From: Sphingobacterium sp. UGAL515B_05
Lineage (GTDB): Bacteria > Bacteroidota > Bacteroidia > Sphingobacteriales > Sphingobacteriaceae
DNA length: 64,000 bases
Direction: 5' to 3'
NCBI RefSeq assembly: GCF_033097525.1
Contig: NZ_CP109907.1
Coordinates: forward strand, 1,054,001 to 1,118,000
The position numbers were made by a program, and so were the translations under genes. The notes beneath the pieces were generated by a model. That model saw nothing but the letters and a program-made list of their open reading frames with translations. It was not told where the DNA came from and did no database searches. The number at the start of each line of letters is the position of its first letter. The stretch's first letter is position 1. Below, one piece after another: positions 47,068 to 56,449 of the stretch.

Positions 47068-47649
47068 ATGTACGAATATTTCAATGGAAAATTAGCATAT
47101 AAAGCCCCCACTCATGTTGTTATTGACGTGAGTGGGATTGGTTATTATGTCCACATCTCTCTTTATACCTTCTCCCAAATCAAGGATCAGGAAAATTGTA
47201 AACTATTTATTTCACTTCAAGTTCGGGAAGATTCACATACGCTTTATGGCTTTGCGACAGAAGGCGAGAAAAAATTATTCGAAAATTTGATCTCTGTTTC
47301 CGGTATTGGCCCCAATACAGGCCGGATGATCCTATCGTCAAACACACCGGATGAGATCCAGTCTGCCATCGTCAATGGCCAGGTTGCCCTAATTCAAAAG
47401 ATTAAAGGAATTGGACCTAAAACAGCACAACGTCTTATCCTGGAACTTCAGGATAAATTAAAAAAACAGGGTTTCGAAGCTTTGGCAGCACCTATCCAAT
47501 CCCAATCTGTACCAGAAGAAGCTTTATCAGCACTGGTTATGCTCGGATTCAACAAAGCCGCGGCAGAGAAGGTCTTAAATACCATTTTAAAGACCGAAAG
47601 CAATCTTTCCGTAGAGGATATGATCAAATTAGCACTGAAACGACTTTAA
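47068..47649 (+). CDS. ruvA: Holliday junction DNA helicase subunit RuvA
   Basis: The 193-residue protein has the three RuvA domains: an OB-fold (about 1-65; YEYFNGKLAYKAPTHVVIDV), tandem helix-hairpin-helix motifs (VSGIGPNTGRMIL near 76-88 and IKGIGPKTAQRLI near 111-123) and the mobile C-terminal domain that contacts RuvB (EEALSALVMLGFNKAAAEKV). It binds the Holliday junction and targets RuvB for branch migration. It lies 32 bases after maeB and is probably in its operon. A UUCG-loop hairpin follows. Confidence 0.96.
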   Translation: MYEYFNGKLAYKAPTHVVIDVSGIGYYVHISLYTFSQIKDQENCKLFISLQVREDSHTLYGFATEGEKKLFENLISVSGIGPNTGRMILSSNTPDEIQSAIVNGQVALIQKIKGIGPKTAQRLILELQDKLKKQGFEALAAPIQSQSVPEEALSALVMLGFNKAAAEKVLNTILKTESNLSVEDMIKLALKRL

Positions 47650-47729
47650 TGCATAAACATTTGCTGAACATATCCGATATTAATCTTAGATAACGGATAC
47701 CTACTGCTAACGCTATAACGCAAAGATAT

Positions 47730-47751
47730 AAAGGAACCTTCGGGTTCCTTT
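47730..47751 (+). terminator. UUCG-loop terminator after ruvA
   Basis: A 9-bp stem (AAAGGAACC with GGTTCCTTT) encloses the stable TTCG tetraloop. The T-tract is short. It is 80 bases after the ruvA stop. Confidence 0.8.
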
Positions 47752-47919
47752 GTCATTTCCCGGACCTCAGTTTTGCAATAAATCGAGGCCTAAAAGGAAG
47801 CATCACAACGGCGATTTATTCTTTACAAAGGCATAGCAATTTCCTTTTTTCCCCTTTGACTTTTAGCTTCAGCAAACGGATATTAAATAGGAACCAAATC
47901 CGGTCTTTTGACATTGCTT

Positions 47920-48000
47920 GTTCAGTGATCGTTCAGTGATCATTCAGTGCTTGCTCAGTGATCAGTCAGTGTAGACTGAATAAACACTGAATGATCACTG
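47920..48000. repeat. Degenerate 11-bp tandem repeats with a nested 16-bp inverted repeat
   Basis: Five consecutive 11-bp units share the core TCAGTG: GTTCAGTGATC twice (47920-47930, 47931-47941), ATTCAGTGCTT, GCTCAGTGATC and AGTCAGTGTAG (to 47974). Within them CAGTGATCATTCAGTG (47934-47949) is the exact reverse complement of CACTGAATGATCACTG (47985-48000). A smaller hairpin, TCAGT-GTAG-ACTGA, lies between. The unit is about one helical turn, as in regulator or nucleoid-protein arrays. No gene overlaps it. Confidence 0.85.
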
Positions 48001-48284
48001 TCTAAAAACTGTTTTAAAATTGTGATTAATCCGAACTTGGTATCAGCCATTATGGCCATCTTTAATATGGTATTTAAGGGACTGTTACCAGAAAAGCAAA
48101 TTCCGTTGTGCCCGTTACTGAACAGCTGCTCAGTAGAGCACAGGTAGATACAGTTAAAAGACATAAATTTTTTCACCTAGATTTAGCTACTATTTCCCGA
48201 AGTAAAAAGCCCCTCTTTAACAGGCTAAACAAACGATTGATCTACCCTAAAAACGCGATCACACAAACTACTTCTAAGTGGCCA

Positions 48285-48306
48285 AAAACACTGTAAGCAG
48301 TGTTTT
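48285..48306. other. Perfect hairpin upstream of the hexosaminidase gene
   Basis: AAAACACTG (48285-48293) and CAGTGTTTT (48298-48306) pair around a TAAG loop. It has T-run and A-run flanks on both strands, so it resembles a small bidirectional terminator. It ends 87 bases before the hexosaminidase start. The CACTG core is the same as in the repeat array 300 bases upstream. Confidence 0.6.
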
Positions 48307-48393
48307 CATACCCTATTTGTTACATTTCCTCTTTGCTAAAACGTATTTATTCACCTATTTTTAGGACTTCTTATTTCAGTTATAATCTCACGC

Positions 48394-50250
48394 ATGAAGA
48401 AACTATTTTCACTTGCGCTGGCTCTAAGTATAGGAGCAGCAGTATTTGCGCAAGAAAAGAAAGATGCTACCTTGAACATTGTGCCATTACCGCAACAGGT
48501 TCAAATTAAAAATGGTACGTTTAAAATCAACGCTAACACCAAAATCGCCTTTGATAGCGAAGAGGACAAAAAAGTTGCAACGCTGTTTCAGGATTTCCTA
48601 AAAAGCAACTACAATCTCACTTTATCAGTAGTGAAATCAGCGAGCAGCAATACGATCTATTTCTCCTCCAAAAACGCAAAATCCACTAATGCTGAAGCGT
48701 CTGAACTTAACATAAGTTCAGACCGCGCAACTATTAGCGGAAAAGCTGCCGGTCTATTTTATGGTATGCAGTCGTTGATCCAACTGCTACCTGTAGATAA
48801 AAAGGCCAGCATAGAAATTCAACAAGCTTCCATCCAGGATGAACCTCGTTTTGCCTATCGTGGATTACATCTCGATGTTGGCCGTCACTTCTTTCCCGTG
48901 GAATTTGTAAAAAAATACATTGATATTCTGGCATCTTACAAATTGAATACATTTCATTGGCATTTGACAGACGACCAAGGCTGGCGTATAGAAATCAAAT
49001 CACATCCAAAATTGACTCAAATTGGCGGTTACCGCAAGCAAACACTGCTGGGTAACTACAAGACAGATGGCGATTATGACAACACACCTTATGGTGGTTT
49101 CTATACCCAGGACCAAATCAAAGAAGTGGTTGCCTATGCAAAAGCTAAATATGTAACGGTTATACCCGAAATCGAGATGCCTGGACATGCATTAGCAGCA
49201 CTTTCGGCTTATCCAGAATTGGGCTGTGGTGATAAGCCAGGACCTTACACAGCTGCTCAGACTTGGGGAGTGTTTGACGATGTATTCTGTGCCGGAAAAG
49301 AAGAGACATTCAAATTGTTGGAAGATGTAATTGATGAAGTCATTCCCTTATTCCCTAGCGAATATATCCACATCGGTGGTGATGAGTGTCCAAAAACGAG
49401 ATGGAAAACATGTCCATTTTGTCAAAAAAGAATCAAAGATAACAACCTCAAAGATGAACACGAGTTACAGAGCTATTTTATCCAACGTATGGAAAAATAC
49501 ATCAATAGTAAAGGTAAACGTATCATTGGATGGGATGAGATCTTAGAGGGCGGTTTAGCGCCTAATGCGACGGTCATGAGCTGGAGAGGCGATCAAGGCG
49601 CAATTGATGCAGCCAATCAAGGTCACGATGTGATCATTATGGCAAACAGCTATGGTTTATATTTTGATCACAAACAAGGTCCTGATCAAAACAGAGAACC
49701 TTTAAGCATCGGCGGACTTTCCACATTGAGCAAAGTATATTCGTCAGACCCAATGCCTAGCAAAATTGCTGAAACCAACAAGAAACACGTTTTAGGTGTA
49801 CAAGCAAATATTTGGACAGAGTATATTGGATCATCAAATAAAGTCGAATTTACAGTGCTGCCACGCGTGTTGGCGCTTTCTGAAATTGCCTGGACACAGC
49901 CAGAGAAAAAGAACTGGAAAAATTTCTCAGAACAGCGTGCAGCAAATCAGCTGGCTAAACTTGACCAAACCAATACGTTCTATCGTGTACCGGAAGTATA
50001 TGGCATAACAGATACCACTGTATATGCTTCGGAATATACGATCAAAGGTTTGAAACCATCTGTTGAAGGGGCCAAAATTTATTACACATTGGACAACTAC
50101 GATCCTTCAGAATTGGATTTAGAATATACAGGTCCAGTGAAAATTACGGTTCCTAATAGTAAGGAACGTGTTTTCAAAGCCGTTGTTGTAACGCCTTCCG
50201 GCAAAAGAAGCAACTACATTCGGGTGAATATTATCAACACCAAGAAATAA
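48394..50250 (+). CDS. Beta-N-acetylhexosaminidase, GH20
   Basis: The 618-residue enzyme has a signal peptide (about 1-20), an N-terminal GH20b domain (about 25-145), and the catalytic barrel with RGLHLDVGRHFFP, NTFHWHLTDDQGWR and the acid/base pair D330-E331 in HIGGDECPKT. The C-terminal part (about 530-618) has a chitobiase-like domain with YTLDNYDPS. It removes terminal GlcNAc or GalNAc from chitooligosaccharides or host glycans. It is transcribed alone between a structured 744-bp gap and a strong terminator. It could help process glycosaminoglycan or N-glycan fragments, but no local operon shows this. Confidence 0.95.
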   Translation: MKKLFSLALALSIGAAVFAQEKKDATLNIVPLPQQVQIKNGTFKINANTKIAFDSEEDKKVATLFQDFLKSNYNLTLSVVKSASSNTIYFSSKNAKSTNAEASELNISSDRATISGKAAGLFYGMQSLIQLLPVDKKASIEIQQASIQDEPRFAYRGLHLDVGRHFFPVEFVKKYIDILASYKLNTFHWHLTDDQGWRIEIKSHPKLTQIGGYRKQTLLGNYKTDGDYDNTPYGGFYTQDQIKEVVAYAKAKYVTVIPEIEMPGHALAALSAYPELGCGDKPGPYTAAQTWGVFDDVFCAGKEETFKLLEDVIDEVIPLFPSEYIHIGGDECPKTRWKTCPFCQKRIKDNNLKDEHELQSYFIQRMEKYINSKGKRIIGWDEILEGGLAPNATVMSWRGDQGAIDAANQGHDVIIMANSYGLYFDHKQGPDQNREPLSIGGLSTLSKVYSSDPMPSKIAETNKKHVLGVQANIWTEYIGSSNKVEFTVLPRVLALSEIAWTQPEKKNWKNFSEQRAANQLAKLDQTNTFYRVPEVYGITDTTVYASEYTIKGLKPSVEGAKIYYTLDNYDPSELDLEYTGPVKITVPNSKERVFKAVVVTPSGKRSNYIRVNIINTKK

Positions 50251-50268
50251 TAACATTTGCCTGATAAG

Positions 50269-50315
50269 AAAGCGCTAATATTCTGTTAACTTTGAACAGC
50301 GTATTAGCGCTTTTT
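50269..50315 (+). terminator. Strong terminator after the hexosaminidase gene
   Basis: A perfect 12-bp stem (AAAGCGCTAATA 50269-50280 with TATTAGCGCTTT 50302-50313) carries an inner CTGTT/AACAG hairpin and is followed by TTTTT. Confidence 0.92.
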
Positions 50316-50430
50316 CATTTCATGCAGGTTGGCACTCAATATGCCGTGAAGCTTTCCGGACAGGCAAAACATGCTTGGCAATTGTAATCCTGATAGCAAA
50401 TGCATGATTATTTTTTATACATAGATTTTT

Positions 50431-50907
50431 ATGGCAGAGGATTTACAGATAGCTAAAGGTAGCAAAGAAGAACAATATCAAAATTTACTTCCTCAGATTG
50501 GAGGACTTTTACAAGGCGAGCCTAATCAAATTGCCAATTTGGCTAACATCGCTGCAGCACTGAAAGAACAATTCAATTTTTTCTGGGTTGGTTTCTATCT
50601 TGTTGATGGAGACGAGCTCGTATTAGGCCCTTTTCAGGGACCCGTTGCATGCACACGTATCAAGAAAGGCCGTGGCGTATGTGGGGGTGCTTGGGCACAG
50701 GAAAAACCATTGATTGTTCCTGATGTGGAGCAATTTCCGGGACACATTGCCTGTAGTTCGCTCTCGCGGTCCGAAATAGTGTTACCCGTTTTTAAACAGG
50801 GACAGATTATCGGTGTGCTGGACGTTGATAGCAGTGAATTAAATAGTTTTGATGAAGTCGATGAGAAATACCTTACGCAGGTATTACAGCTTTTAGACAG
50901 CGAATAA
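50431..50907 (+). CDS. msrC: Free methionine-(R)-sulfoxide reductase (GAF-fold)
   Basis: The 158-residue GAF-fold protein carries the three cysteines of the fRMsr family, C74, C84 and C108, with the 84/94/118 spacing of the E. coli enzyme. They lie in VACTRIKKGRGVCGG and VPDVEQFPGHIACSSLS. It reduces free methionine-(R)-sulfoxide with thioredoxin. No signal peptide. It is a single-gene unit ended by a terminator shared with the convergent gene. Other GAF proteins lack this cysteine pattern, so the call is strong. Confidence 0.93.
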   Translation: MAEDLQIAKGSKEEQYQNLLPQIGGLLQGEPNQIANLANIAAALKEQFNFFWVGFYLVDGDELVLGPFQGPVACTRIKKGRGVCGGAWAQEKPLIVPDVEQFPGHIACSSLSRSEIVLPVFKQGQIIGVLDVDSSELNSFDEVDEKYLTQVLQLLDSE

Positions 50908-50928
50908 GTAAGCTCCACAAAAAGAGTG

Positions 50929-50988
50929 AAATAGCGTTAGTATCGGCCTAGATTTGAAAAACGAACCCTATACTTACGCTATTTTTTT
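50929..50988. terminator. Terminator between msrC and the beta-barrel gene
   Basis: A 15-bp stem with one mismatch (50929-50943 with 50970-50984) is followed on the plus strand by a run of seven Ts. It lies between convergent genes and may work from both sides. Confidence 0.8.
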
Positions 50989-51039
50989 ACATTTCATGCT
51001 ATCGACACCTGTTAATACAAAAAAACATCCGATCGATAC

Positions 51040-51642
51040 CTAAAAACCAAATCCTACCTGTAAAGTAAAACGGTGCAGATCATATTTTTTATCCATTTGT
51101 GTTGTTCCATATCCTATGCTCGTGTCTGGCAAACTTCCTGAGGGTCGCGTATAAGTCTCCTTTCGGCTATAGTGCTGATACCGGTATCCCGTTGCCAAAG
51201 ACCAATATTTCGCTGAATTCTTAAATTTAAAGCGCCAACCCAGCTGTGGATTTACCAACAAGCCGCCCTGATATTCATATTTTAAATTGTTCTCTACTAG
51301 ATTTTTATTCAAGAAAGCAAAACTATAGCCTAAATCCAATCCTGCAAAAAAACTACGTTTTCTGTCAGGGAATTCCACATAATTCACTTTGGCTGAGAGT
51401 GGTAAAAACCATTTTGATCCTTCATTGCTTACAGGATACCTATCCACCCCTGTATTTAAACCCAGAGCAATATTTTCATGGAGCTGCACCCCATGGAATG
51501 TATGCAGACCAAATCCAGATTCGAGAAAAGCTGGGCCATAAGTAATAACCGAAAATTCATTATGATTTGTATATTTTTTTGTTTGGGCATCAACAGTTAA
51601 ATACCCGAAGAGAGCCAAAATGGCAATCGAAAGTCTTTTCAT
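51040..51642 (-). CDS. Probable outer-membrane beta-barrel protein
   Basis: The 200-residue protein has a signal peptide (MKRLSIAILALFGYLTVDAQ) and alternating amphipathic strands (FFAGLDLGYSFAFLN, YWSLATGYRYQHYS). It ends in a C-terminal phenylalanine (FTLQVGFGF), the typical signal for barrel insertion. About eight strands would fit. No specific family is recognised. It lies 31 bases after the LVIVD lipoprotein gene and is probably translated from the same message, so the two may function together at the outer membrane. Confidence 0.72.
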   Translation of the reverse strand: MKRLSIAILALFGYLTVDAQTKKYTNHNEFSVITYGPAFLESGFGLHTFHGVQLHENIALGLNTGVDRYPVSNEGSKWFLPLSAKVNYVEFPDRKRSFFAGLDLGYSFAFLNKNLVENNLKYEYQGGLLVNPQLGWRFKFKNSAKYWSLATGYRYQHYSRKETYTRPSGSLPDTSIGYGTTQMDKKYDLHRFTLQVGFGF

Positions 51643-51673
51643 ATCAGAATAATGAAGCGCTTGAAATAGTTTC

Positions 51674-52894
51674 TTAATTGGATCTAATAACAGGAATAAT
51701 GCTCAATTCATTCAATTTGGCTTTATTGCTATAATCGTATTGATGTACACCTTTTTCTCCAACAACGATCAGCGATTTTGGTCCAGCGATAACATCCATG
51801 CTCGTCAGATCTTTGTGAGTTTCTAAAAGCTTATTACCTATTTGGCTGACATCACTGGCATCGAATGACTTCAATCCAAATTTTCCATCACAGACATATA
51901 AGGTTTGGTCTGCTAGCGCCAGGCCATAGGGGTTCTCCAAAGTGAAGGTATTTTTCAACATCGGTTTTCTCAGATCTTGAATATCGATAACTTCCAACAA
52001 ATTCTGCAGTCCACCACATACCACGCCTGCACGTAAGGTTACAAAGGCATATTTCTCATTGACAACGACAGGATCACAGGCACGAATATGTGCATAACGT
52101 GACAGTTCTACGGGAGCAGATGCCGTCGTGATATCATAAATCACCATGCCTGTATTGGAGCCGATAAACAGGCTGTTTTTAAAAGGAAAAATTGTTTCGA
52201 TACCAGGGCCTACTTTGATATCCTTTACATAGGCCGGTTTACTTGCATTCTGTACGTTAAAAAGGTGTAATGTTGTTTGATCTACAGCATACAGGTGTTT
52301 ATTGGCAATGGTAAATCGCGCCATAGATCCTCCTTTTCCAGATCCCGAATTGGTCTCATTATACACAATATCTTTTCGGCCATAGGGTGAATATTTATCT
52401 TTTTGGCTATAGCTTACCAGACTGTCCCGGAATCCTGTAATGATGCGATCGGCAGTGTTATTGAAGTAATCCATTTGAAGCAACATCTTAAACACATCCT
52501 TATTCCGTGTCAATAATTTGGGAGATGCAGGGTTTTCAAGATCGAAGGTCAACAGATCTGTAAAACTATCAGCATACAGTTTTCCATCTAGAACCGCAAG
52601 ATCCACATTGCCAGGGATACTCAGGAACGATATCGCCAGAGGTTTTGACGGATCGACATTATTAAAAATATGAATACCTTTCCCCGGCTCATTAATAAAC
52701 AGGTAATCTTGATAAATATAGATCTTTCCAGGTTGAACAATTGTGGTAGGACTACTTACGGGATTAGCTTTAGCCCGTATACTTTCCATTGTTTCAAATA
52801 TGGGCACGCGAGCCAGGTACATTCCTTTACTTTCGATTTTATCACAGCCCGAAAGCGCTATACAGCCTAATAAGATAAGCCAAATTCTTTTCAT
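51674..52894 (-). CDS. LVIVD-repeat lipoprotein
   Basis: The 406-residue protein has a lipoprotein signal (MKRIWLILLGCIALSGC, lipobox C17). Its body is made of propeller-type LVIVD repeats: LFINEPGKGIHIFNNVDPSKP, LLTFDLENPASPKLL, LHLFNVQNASKPAYVKD, MVIYDITTASAPVELS and LLEVIDIQDLRKPML. Such repeats form a beta-propeller with no known enzymatic activity and are found in Bacteroidota surface proteins. It is the first gene of a two-gene unit with the small beta-barrel protein. Confidence 0.88.
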   Translation of the reverse strand: MKRIWLILLGCIALSGCDKIESKGMYLARVPIFETMESIRAKANPVSSPTTIVQPGKIYIYQDYLFINEPGKGIHIFNNVDPSKPLAISFLSIPGNVDLAVLDGKLYADSFTDLLTFDLENPASPKLLTRNKDVFKMLLQMDYFNNTADRIITGFRDSLVSYSQKDKYSPYGRKDIVYNETNSGSGKGGSMARFTIANKHLYAVDQTTLHLFNVQNASKPAYVKDIKVGPGIETIFPFKNSLFIGSNTGMVIYDITTASAPVELSRYAHIRACDPVVVNEKYAFVTLRAGVVCGGLQNLLEVIDIQDLRKPMLKNTFTLENPYGLALADQTLYVCDGKFGLKSFDASDVSQIGNKLLETHKDLTSMDVIAGPKSLIVVGEKGVHQYDYSNKAKLNELSIIPVIRSN

Positions 52895-53018
52895 AAAATA
52901 TAACTATAAGGTCAATTAAATTTATAATTACCATAGTTAACGATATAATTATGAATTCGCTACAGAAGAAATCTATTTTTTTAACTGCTCAGTTAGTCCG
53001 TACCTTCTGCCCAATCTT

Positions 53019-53942
53019 TTATAAATGAAATTCCCATACCTTCACTAATTTGTCATCGCCGACACTAAAGAAATATTGTCCATTTTCGGACCATGCACCT
53101 GCGTTTACAGATAAATGATGGCCATCTTGCATCTTCTCGCGACTTATATTTTTCAATAGTGCGAAATCGGCTGTGGACCAAAATTTTAACGATTTGTCCC
53201 GACTGACAGTTGCAAAAATTGGTGCTTTAGGATGAGGATATATTCCGTATACGGTAAAAAGATGTGGTACAAAGGAAAAATGAGTTGTCAATTGATTTGG
53301 GTCTGAAATCACCAATTGCGCATCCCTCCCCCCACTTAGCAATTTATTATGGACAAATGCCAGCGACGTTGCGGGCATACTATGCAATTTTGATTCAGTA
53401 ATAACATGAAAGTCAGCACTGTCCAACATATAAACTTGTCCATCTTTATCGCCCAATGCTATTCGTCCAAGTCCTTCATCAATTGCAATTGCTCGAATTG
53501 TTGTTGAGGATAAACGTTTTTCGTAAATATTTTTATACGTTTCCAAATCAATGACATACAATGTACCCTCTTCACCTACTGCCAGAAGCTCATTTTTCCA
53601 GGACATATAAGCCAATGCAAAAATAGCTTTGGTGCTTAGTTGTATGCTTGCTACAAGCTTTTGCTCTTCTACATGTACCAAAAGCAGCTTGCCTTCGCGC
53701 AAGGCTATGGCTAGAATGGGCGTTCCCGATATCATCCGTAAAGCGTAAACCGATGAACTTACCGCGCAGAGAATACGTTTAAACGCATTGTTTTCAATAT
53801 CCCATTCAACAACACCCTTGTCGTTACCAGCGGTAAAAAAAGTATTCGGGTGGTAGCCCTTTTCTACACAAAAAATAGGGTTTTGATGTCCTGGTAATGT
53901 TGATTTTAATGTAATATCCATAGTAATTTCGGTAAAACTCAT
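53019..53942 (-). CDS. WD40-repeat protein
   Basis: The 307-residue cytoplasmic protein has seven WD40-like blades: GHQNPIFCVEKGYHPNTFFT, AGNDKGVVEWDI, ELLAVGEEGTLYVIDLE, IALGDKDGQVYMLDS, SGGRDAQLVISD, ATVSRDKSLKFWST and VGDDKLVKVWEF, a complete propeller with the usual GH..D...W spacing. It has no signal peptide. WD40 proteins act as interaction scaffolds; the partner is unknown. An ATG 21 bases further in is an alternative start. Function beyond the propeller cannot be stated. Confidence 0.9.
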   Translation of the reverse strand: MSFTEITMDITLKSTLPGHQNPIFCVEKGYHPNTFFTAGNDKGVVEWDIENNAFKRILCAVSSSVYALRMISGTPILAIALREGKLLLVHVEEQKLVASIQLSTKAIFALAYMSWKNELLAVGEEGTLYVIDLETYKNIYEKRLSSTTIRAIAIDEGLGRIALGDKDGQVYMLDSADFHVITESKLHSMPATSLAFVHNKLLSGGRDAQLVISDPNQLTTHFSFVPHLFTVYGIYPHPKAPIFATVSRDKSLKFWSTADFALLKNISREKMQDGHHLSVNAGAWSENGQYFFSVGDDKLVKVWEFHL

Positions 53943-54064
53943 TCTCTATCCAGATCGCATAGTTCATATCTATTTTTTTATGCTGTAGGATTAAATTTTC
54001 CGCCGACCGAACTGTGATCCGCTAAAGATCAATACAGCAATACATAGTGTTCGTCGGTAGAAAC

Positions 54065-54102
54065 AAGAAGTGCAGTATATCCACAAATATACTGCACTTC
54101 TT
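54065..54102 (-). terminator. Hairpin after the his operon
   Basis: A perfect 16-bp stem (54065-54080 with 54087-54102) has a six-base loop. It lies between the hisIE stop (leftward) and the WD40 gene, so it probably ends the his operon, although the T-tract is weak on the minus strand. Confidence 0.65.
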
Positions 54103-54221
54103 AGATTATTTTGTCATCTTAGCTTAAAGCCTTTTCCCGGCTCCGGATTTTATTCAACGGTGTTGCCATCATCCGATTTTAAGTGAGCTAGGAGCACGAG
54201 GTAAGATGTGCCATCAGCGAC

Positions 54222-54806
54222 CTATTGATGTCTGCTCTCGAGGTTTTTCGCAATTGTTTCCAAAGAAAATCCTTTCTCACGCAACAATACGATCAAATGA
54301 AACAGTAAGTCTGAAGTTTCATTGATAAAATCAGTATCTGTTTCTGTCAATGCTGCAATTACTGTTTCTACGGCTTCCTCGCCAACTTTTTGCGCAATCT
54401 TATTGATACCGCGAGAACGCAGGCGATTGACATACGATTCGTCAGAAGGGTGTTCATAGCGATGGTTGACAATACGCTCTAACTCCAACAGAAAGTTTTG
54501 GTTGAAGTCCGTACTGAAACAGCTTCTGCTCCCGGTATGACAGGTCGGCCCCATTGGTTCTGCTTTGATCAAAACAGTATCTTTATCACAATCAACATGG
54601 ATGCTTTTTACATTCAAAAAGTTTCCACTCTCCTCTCCTTTTGTCCAAAGGCGATTTTTGCTGCGGGAGAAAAACGTAACACGTTTTTCTGCTTGTGTTT
54701 TCTCCCAAGCTTTCTCGTTCATATAGCCTAACATCAACACTTCCAACGTTTGGAAGTCCTGCACAATCACTGGAACGAGGCCGTCACTTTTTGCAAAATC
54801 TAACAT
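54222..54806 (-). CDS. hisIE: Bifunctional phosphoribosyl-AMP cyclohydrolase/phosphoribosyl-ATP pyrophosphatase
   Basis: The 194-residue fusion has HisI first (about 1-105), with MLGYMNEKAWEKTQ, the metal-binding HVDCDKD and the conserved TCHTGSRSCF. HisE follows (about 110-194), with GEEAVETVIAA and the LLFHLIVLL helix. It catalyses the second and third steps of histidine synthesis. It is the last gene of the leftward his operon, 124 bases after hisF, the largest gap in the operon. Confidence 0.95.
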   Translation of the reverse strand: MLDFAKSDGLVPVIVQDFQTLEVLMLGYMNEKAWEKTQAEKRVTFFSRSKNRLWTKGEESGNFLNVKSIHVDCDKDTVLIKAEPMGPTCHTGSRSCFSTDFNQNFLLELERIVNHRYEHPSDESYVNRLRSRGINKIAQKVGEEAVETVIAALTETDTDFINETSDLLFHLIVLLREKGFSLETIAKNLESRHQ

Positions 54807-54930
54807 GATTTTAGTATTTCAATTTTTAATTATTTTCGAAGAGCCATGAGCTCTCGTTTAACTTCTCCGGACTTCATTCAGCAAGTGTATGACTTACTGC
54901 TCTTTGCTCATCGGTCTTCAATCCTGTTTC

Positions 54931-55683
54931 CTATCTTACGACAATTCCATTTTGACGCAAAGTAGCTTTAAGATCGGGAATCAATATTTCACCATAATGG
55001 AAGACCGATGCCGCCAGGGCAGCATCCACGTTAGCTTGTTGAAAAACATCCACAAAATGCTGTTGATTACCAGCTCCGCCAGAAGCAATCAGTGGAATAT
55101 GAATCTGGTCGTTTATTGTTCTTAAAAAACCATTGTCAAAGCCATTTTTTGTTCCGTCATGATCCATTGAGGTCAGCAGGATCTCTCCCGCTCCACGTTC
55201 CTGCGCTTCAAGAATCCAATCTGCTGTGTTCAATTCCGTCTTAATACGTCCGCCACTCAGATGGACAAAATGCTGACCTTCGATGGACCGGGTATCGACA
55301 GCAACCACAACAAATTGTGCTCCAAAAGCGGCTGCCATCTGATTGATAAGATCGGGGTTACGTACCGCCGCGGAATTGATGGAAATTTTATCTGCCCCTG
55401 CATTCAACAGGATGTCAGCATCTTTAATTTCATTGATACCACCGCCGATTGTAAAAGGAATATTCACCTGACGTGCGACCGCTTTGACTAAATCAATTGT
55501 CGTTTTCCGCTCCTCATGTGTCGCTGTGATATCCAGAAAAACGAGTTCATCAGCCCCTTGTTGAGAATATTCATAGGCCAATTCAACGGGATCACCCGCA
55601 TCGCGCAGATCCACAAAATTGACTCCTTTTACAGTCCGCCCATCCTTGACATCCAAACAGGGAATTATACGTTTTGCCAGCAT
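54931..55683 (-). CDS. hisF: Imidazole glycerol phosphate synthase cyclase subunit
   Basis: The 250-residue TIM barrel starts [20 protein letters not shown], which includes the catalytic D11, and carries the phosphate-binding GGGI near 82 and SGGAGN near 201, and D130 in VVAVDTRS. It uses ammonia from HisH to form imidazole glycerol phosphate and AICAR. It starts one base after the hisA stop. AICAR links this pathway to purine synthesis. Confidence 0.97.
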   Translation of the reverse strand: MLAKRIIPCLDVKDGRTVKGVNFVDLRDAGDPVELAYEYSQQGADELVFLDITATHEERKTTIDLVKAVARQVNIPFTIGGGINEIKDADILLNAGADKISINSAAVRNPDLINQMAAAFGAQFVVVAVDTRSIEGQHFVHLSGGRIKTELNTADWILEAQERGAGEILLTSMDHDGTKNGFDNGFLRTINDQIHIPLIASGGAGNQQHFVDVFQQANVDAALAASVFHYGEILIPDLKATLRQNGIVVR

Positions 55684-55684
55684 T

Positions 55685-56437
55685 TTAAAATCTGATTAGC
55701 GATTTTAAATTCCAATCTTTGATTTCATCGATCGAGATTCTATTTTCATAGATTGCTTTACCAACGACAACAGACTCTACTCCGCCCAATTCCTGAAGTT
55801 TCTGAATATCATCCATTGAACTGATTCCGCCAGAAGCAATTAACTTGATAATTGGAGAATGGCTCAACAACTTTTGGTACAATTCAACACCTGCACCGCC
55901 CAATTTACCATCTTTACTAATATCGGTACATAAGAACCTAAAGAATCCTAAAACCAAGCATTTATCAATATATTCGATCAATTTGATTGGCGAGCTTTCC
56001 AACCATCCGGAGTATTTGATAACTTCATCCAATACGTCAATTGCGATAACGATGTGGTCTGCATATTTTACTTTACCTTCGTTCAGTGTAGCCAGTTCCT
56101 CCAAGAATGAAGGATTTGTGATTGCCTGTGTTCCGACAATAACGCGATAAACACCTGCATCTACCAATTCTTTAACCTTTTCTATGCTTCTAACACCACC
56201 GCCATATTGAATCTTCATATCCGTCTTTTGGATGATATCAAATAAATAGGCCTGATTGCTGAAGTCTCCTTTTGCACCATTTAAATCAATGATATGGACG
56301 AGTTCCGTACCATTTGCACGGTAGGTTTCGATTTGCTCTTCTAAACTAATCGCATACGTTGTAACGTCATTGTAGTTACCCTCTCTCAAACGGACAACTT
56401 TTTTGTCCAAGACGTCTATTGCTGGAATGATATACAT
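55685..56437 (-). CDS. hisA: Phosphoribosylformimino-AICAR-phosphate isomerase
   Basis: The 250-residue TIM barrel begins [17 protein letters not shown] with the catalytic D8, and has [15 protein letters not shown] and the second catalytic aspartate in [10 protein letters not shown]. It performs the Amadori isomerisation before HisHF. It is 12 bases after hisH and one base before hisF. The length is a little above the usual 240 residues. Confidence 0.97.
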   Translation of the reverse strand: MYIIPAIDVLDKKVVRLREGNYNDVTTYAISLEEQIETYRANGTELVHIIDLNGAKGDFSNQAYLFDIIQKTDMKIQYGGGVRSIEKVKELVDAGVYRVIVGTQAITNPSFLEELATLNEGKVKYADHIVIAIDVLDEVIKYSGWLESSPIKLIEYIDKCLVLGFFRFLCTDISKDGKLGGAGVELYQKLLSHSPIIKLIASGGISSMDDIQKLQELGGVESVVVGKAIYENRISIDEIKDWNLKSLIRF

Positions 56438-56449
56438 AGTCGAATATTT

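Larger units (their letters stand above)
47650..48393. other. 744-bp structured intergenic region between ruvA and hexosaminidase
   Basis: No frame here looks coding in either strand. The stretch holds a UUCG-loop terminator (47730-47751), a 9-bp inverted repeat (AATAAATCG at 47777-47785 with CGATTTATT at 47812-47820), the 11-bp repeat and long inverted repeat at 47920-48000, and a compact hairpin at 48285-48306. A structured RNA or a regulatory region is possible. Confidence 0.7.

Noticed and set aside
47955..48176. 73-codon leftward frame across the ruvA-hexosaminidase gap
   Set aside because: It overlaps the repeat array's inverted arm and has no recognisable features; the region looks non-coding.
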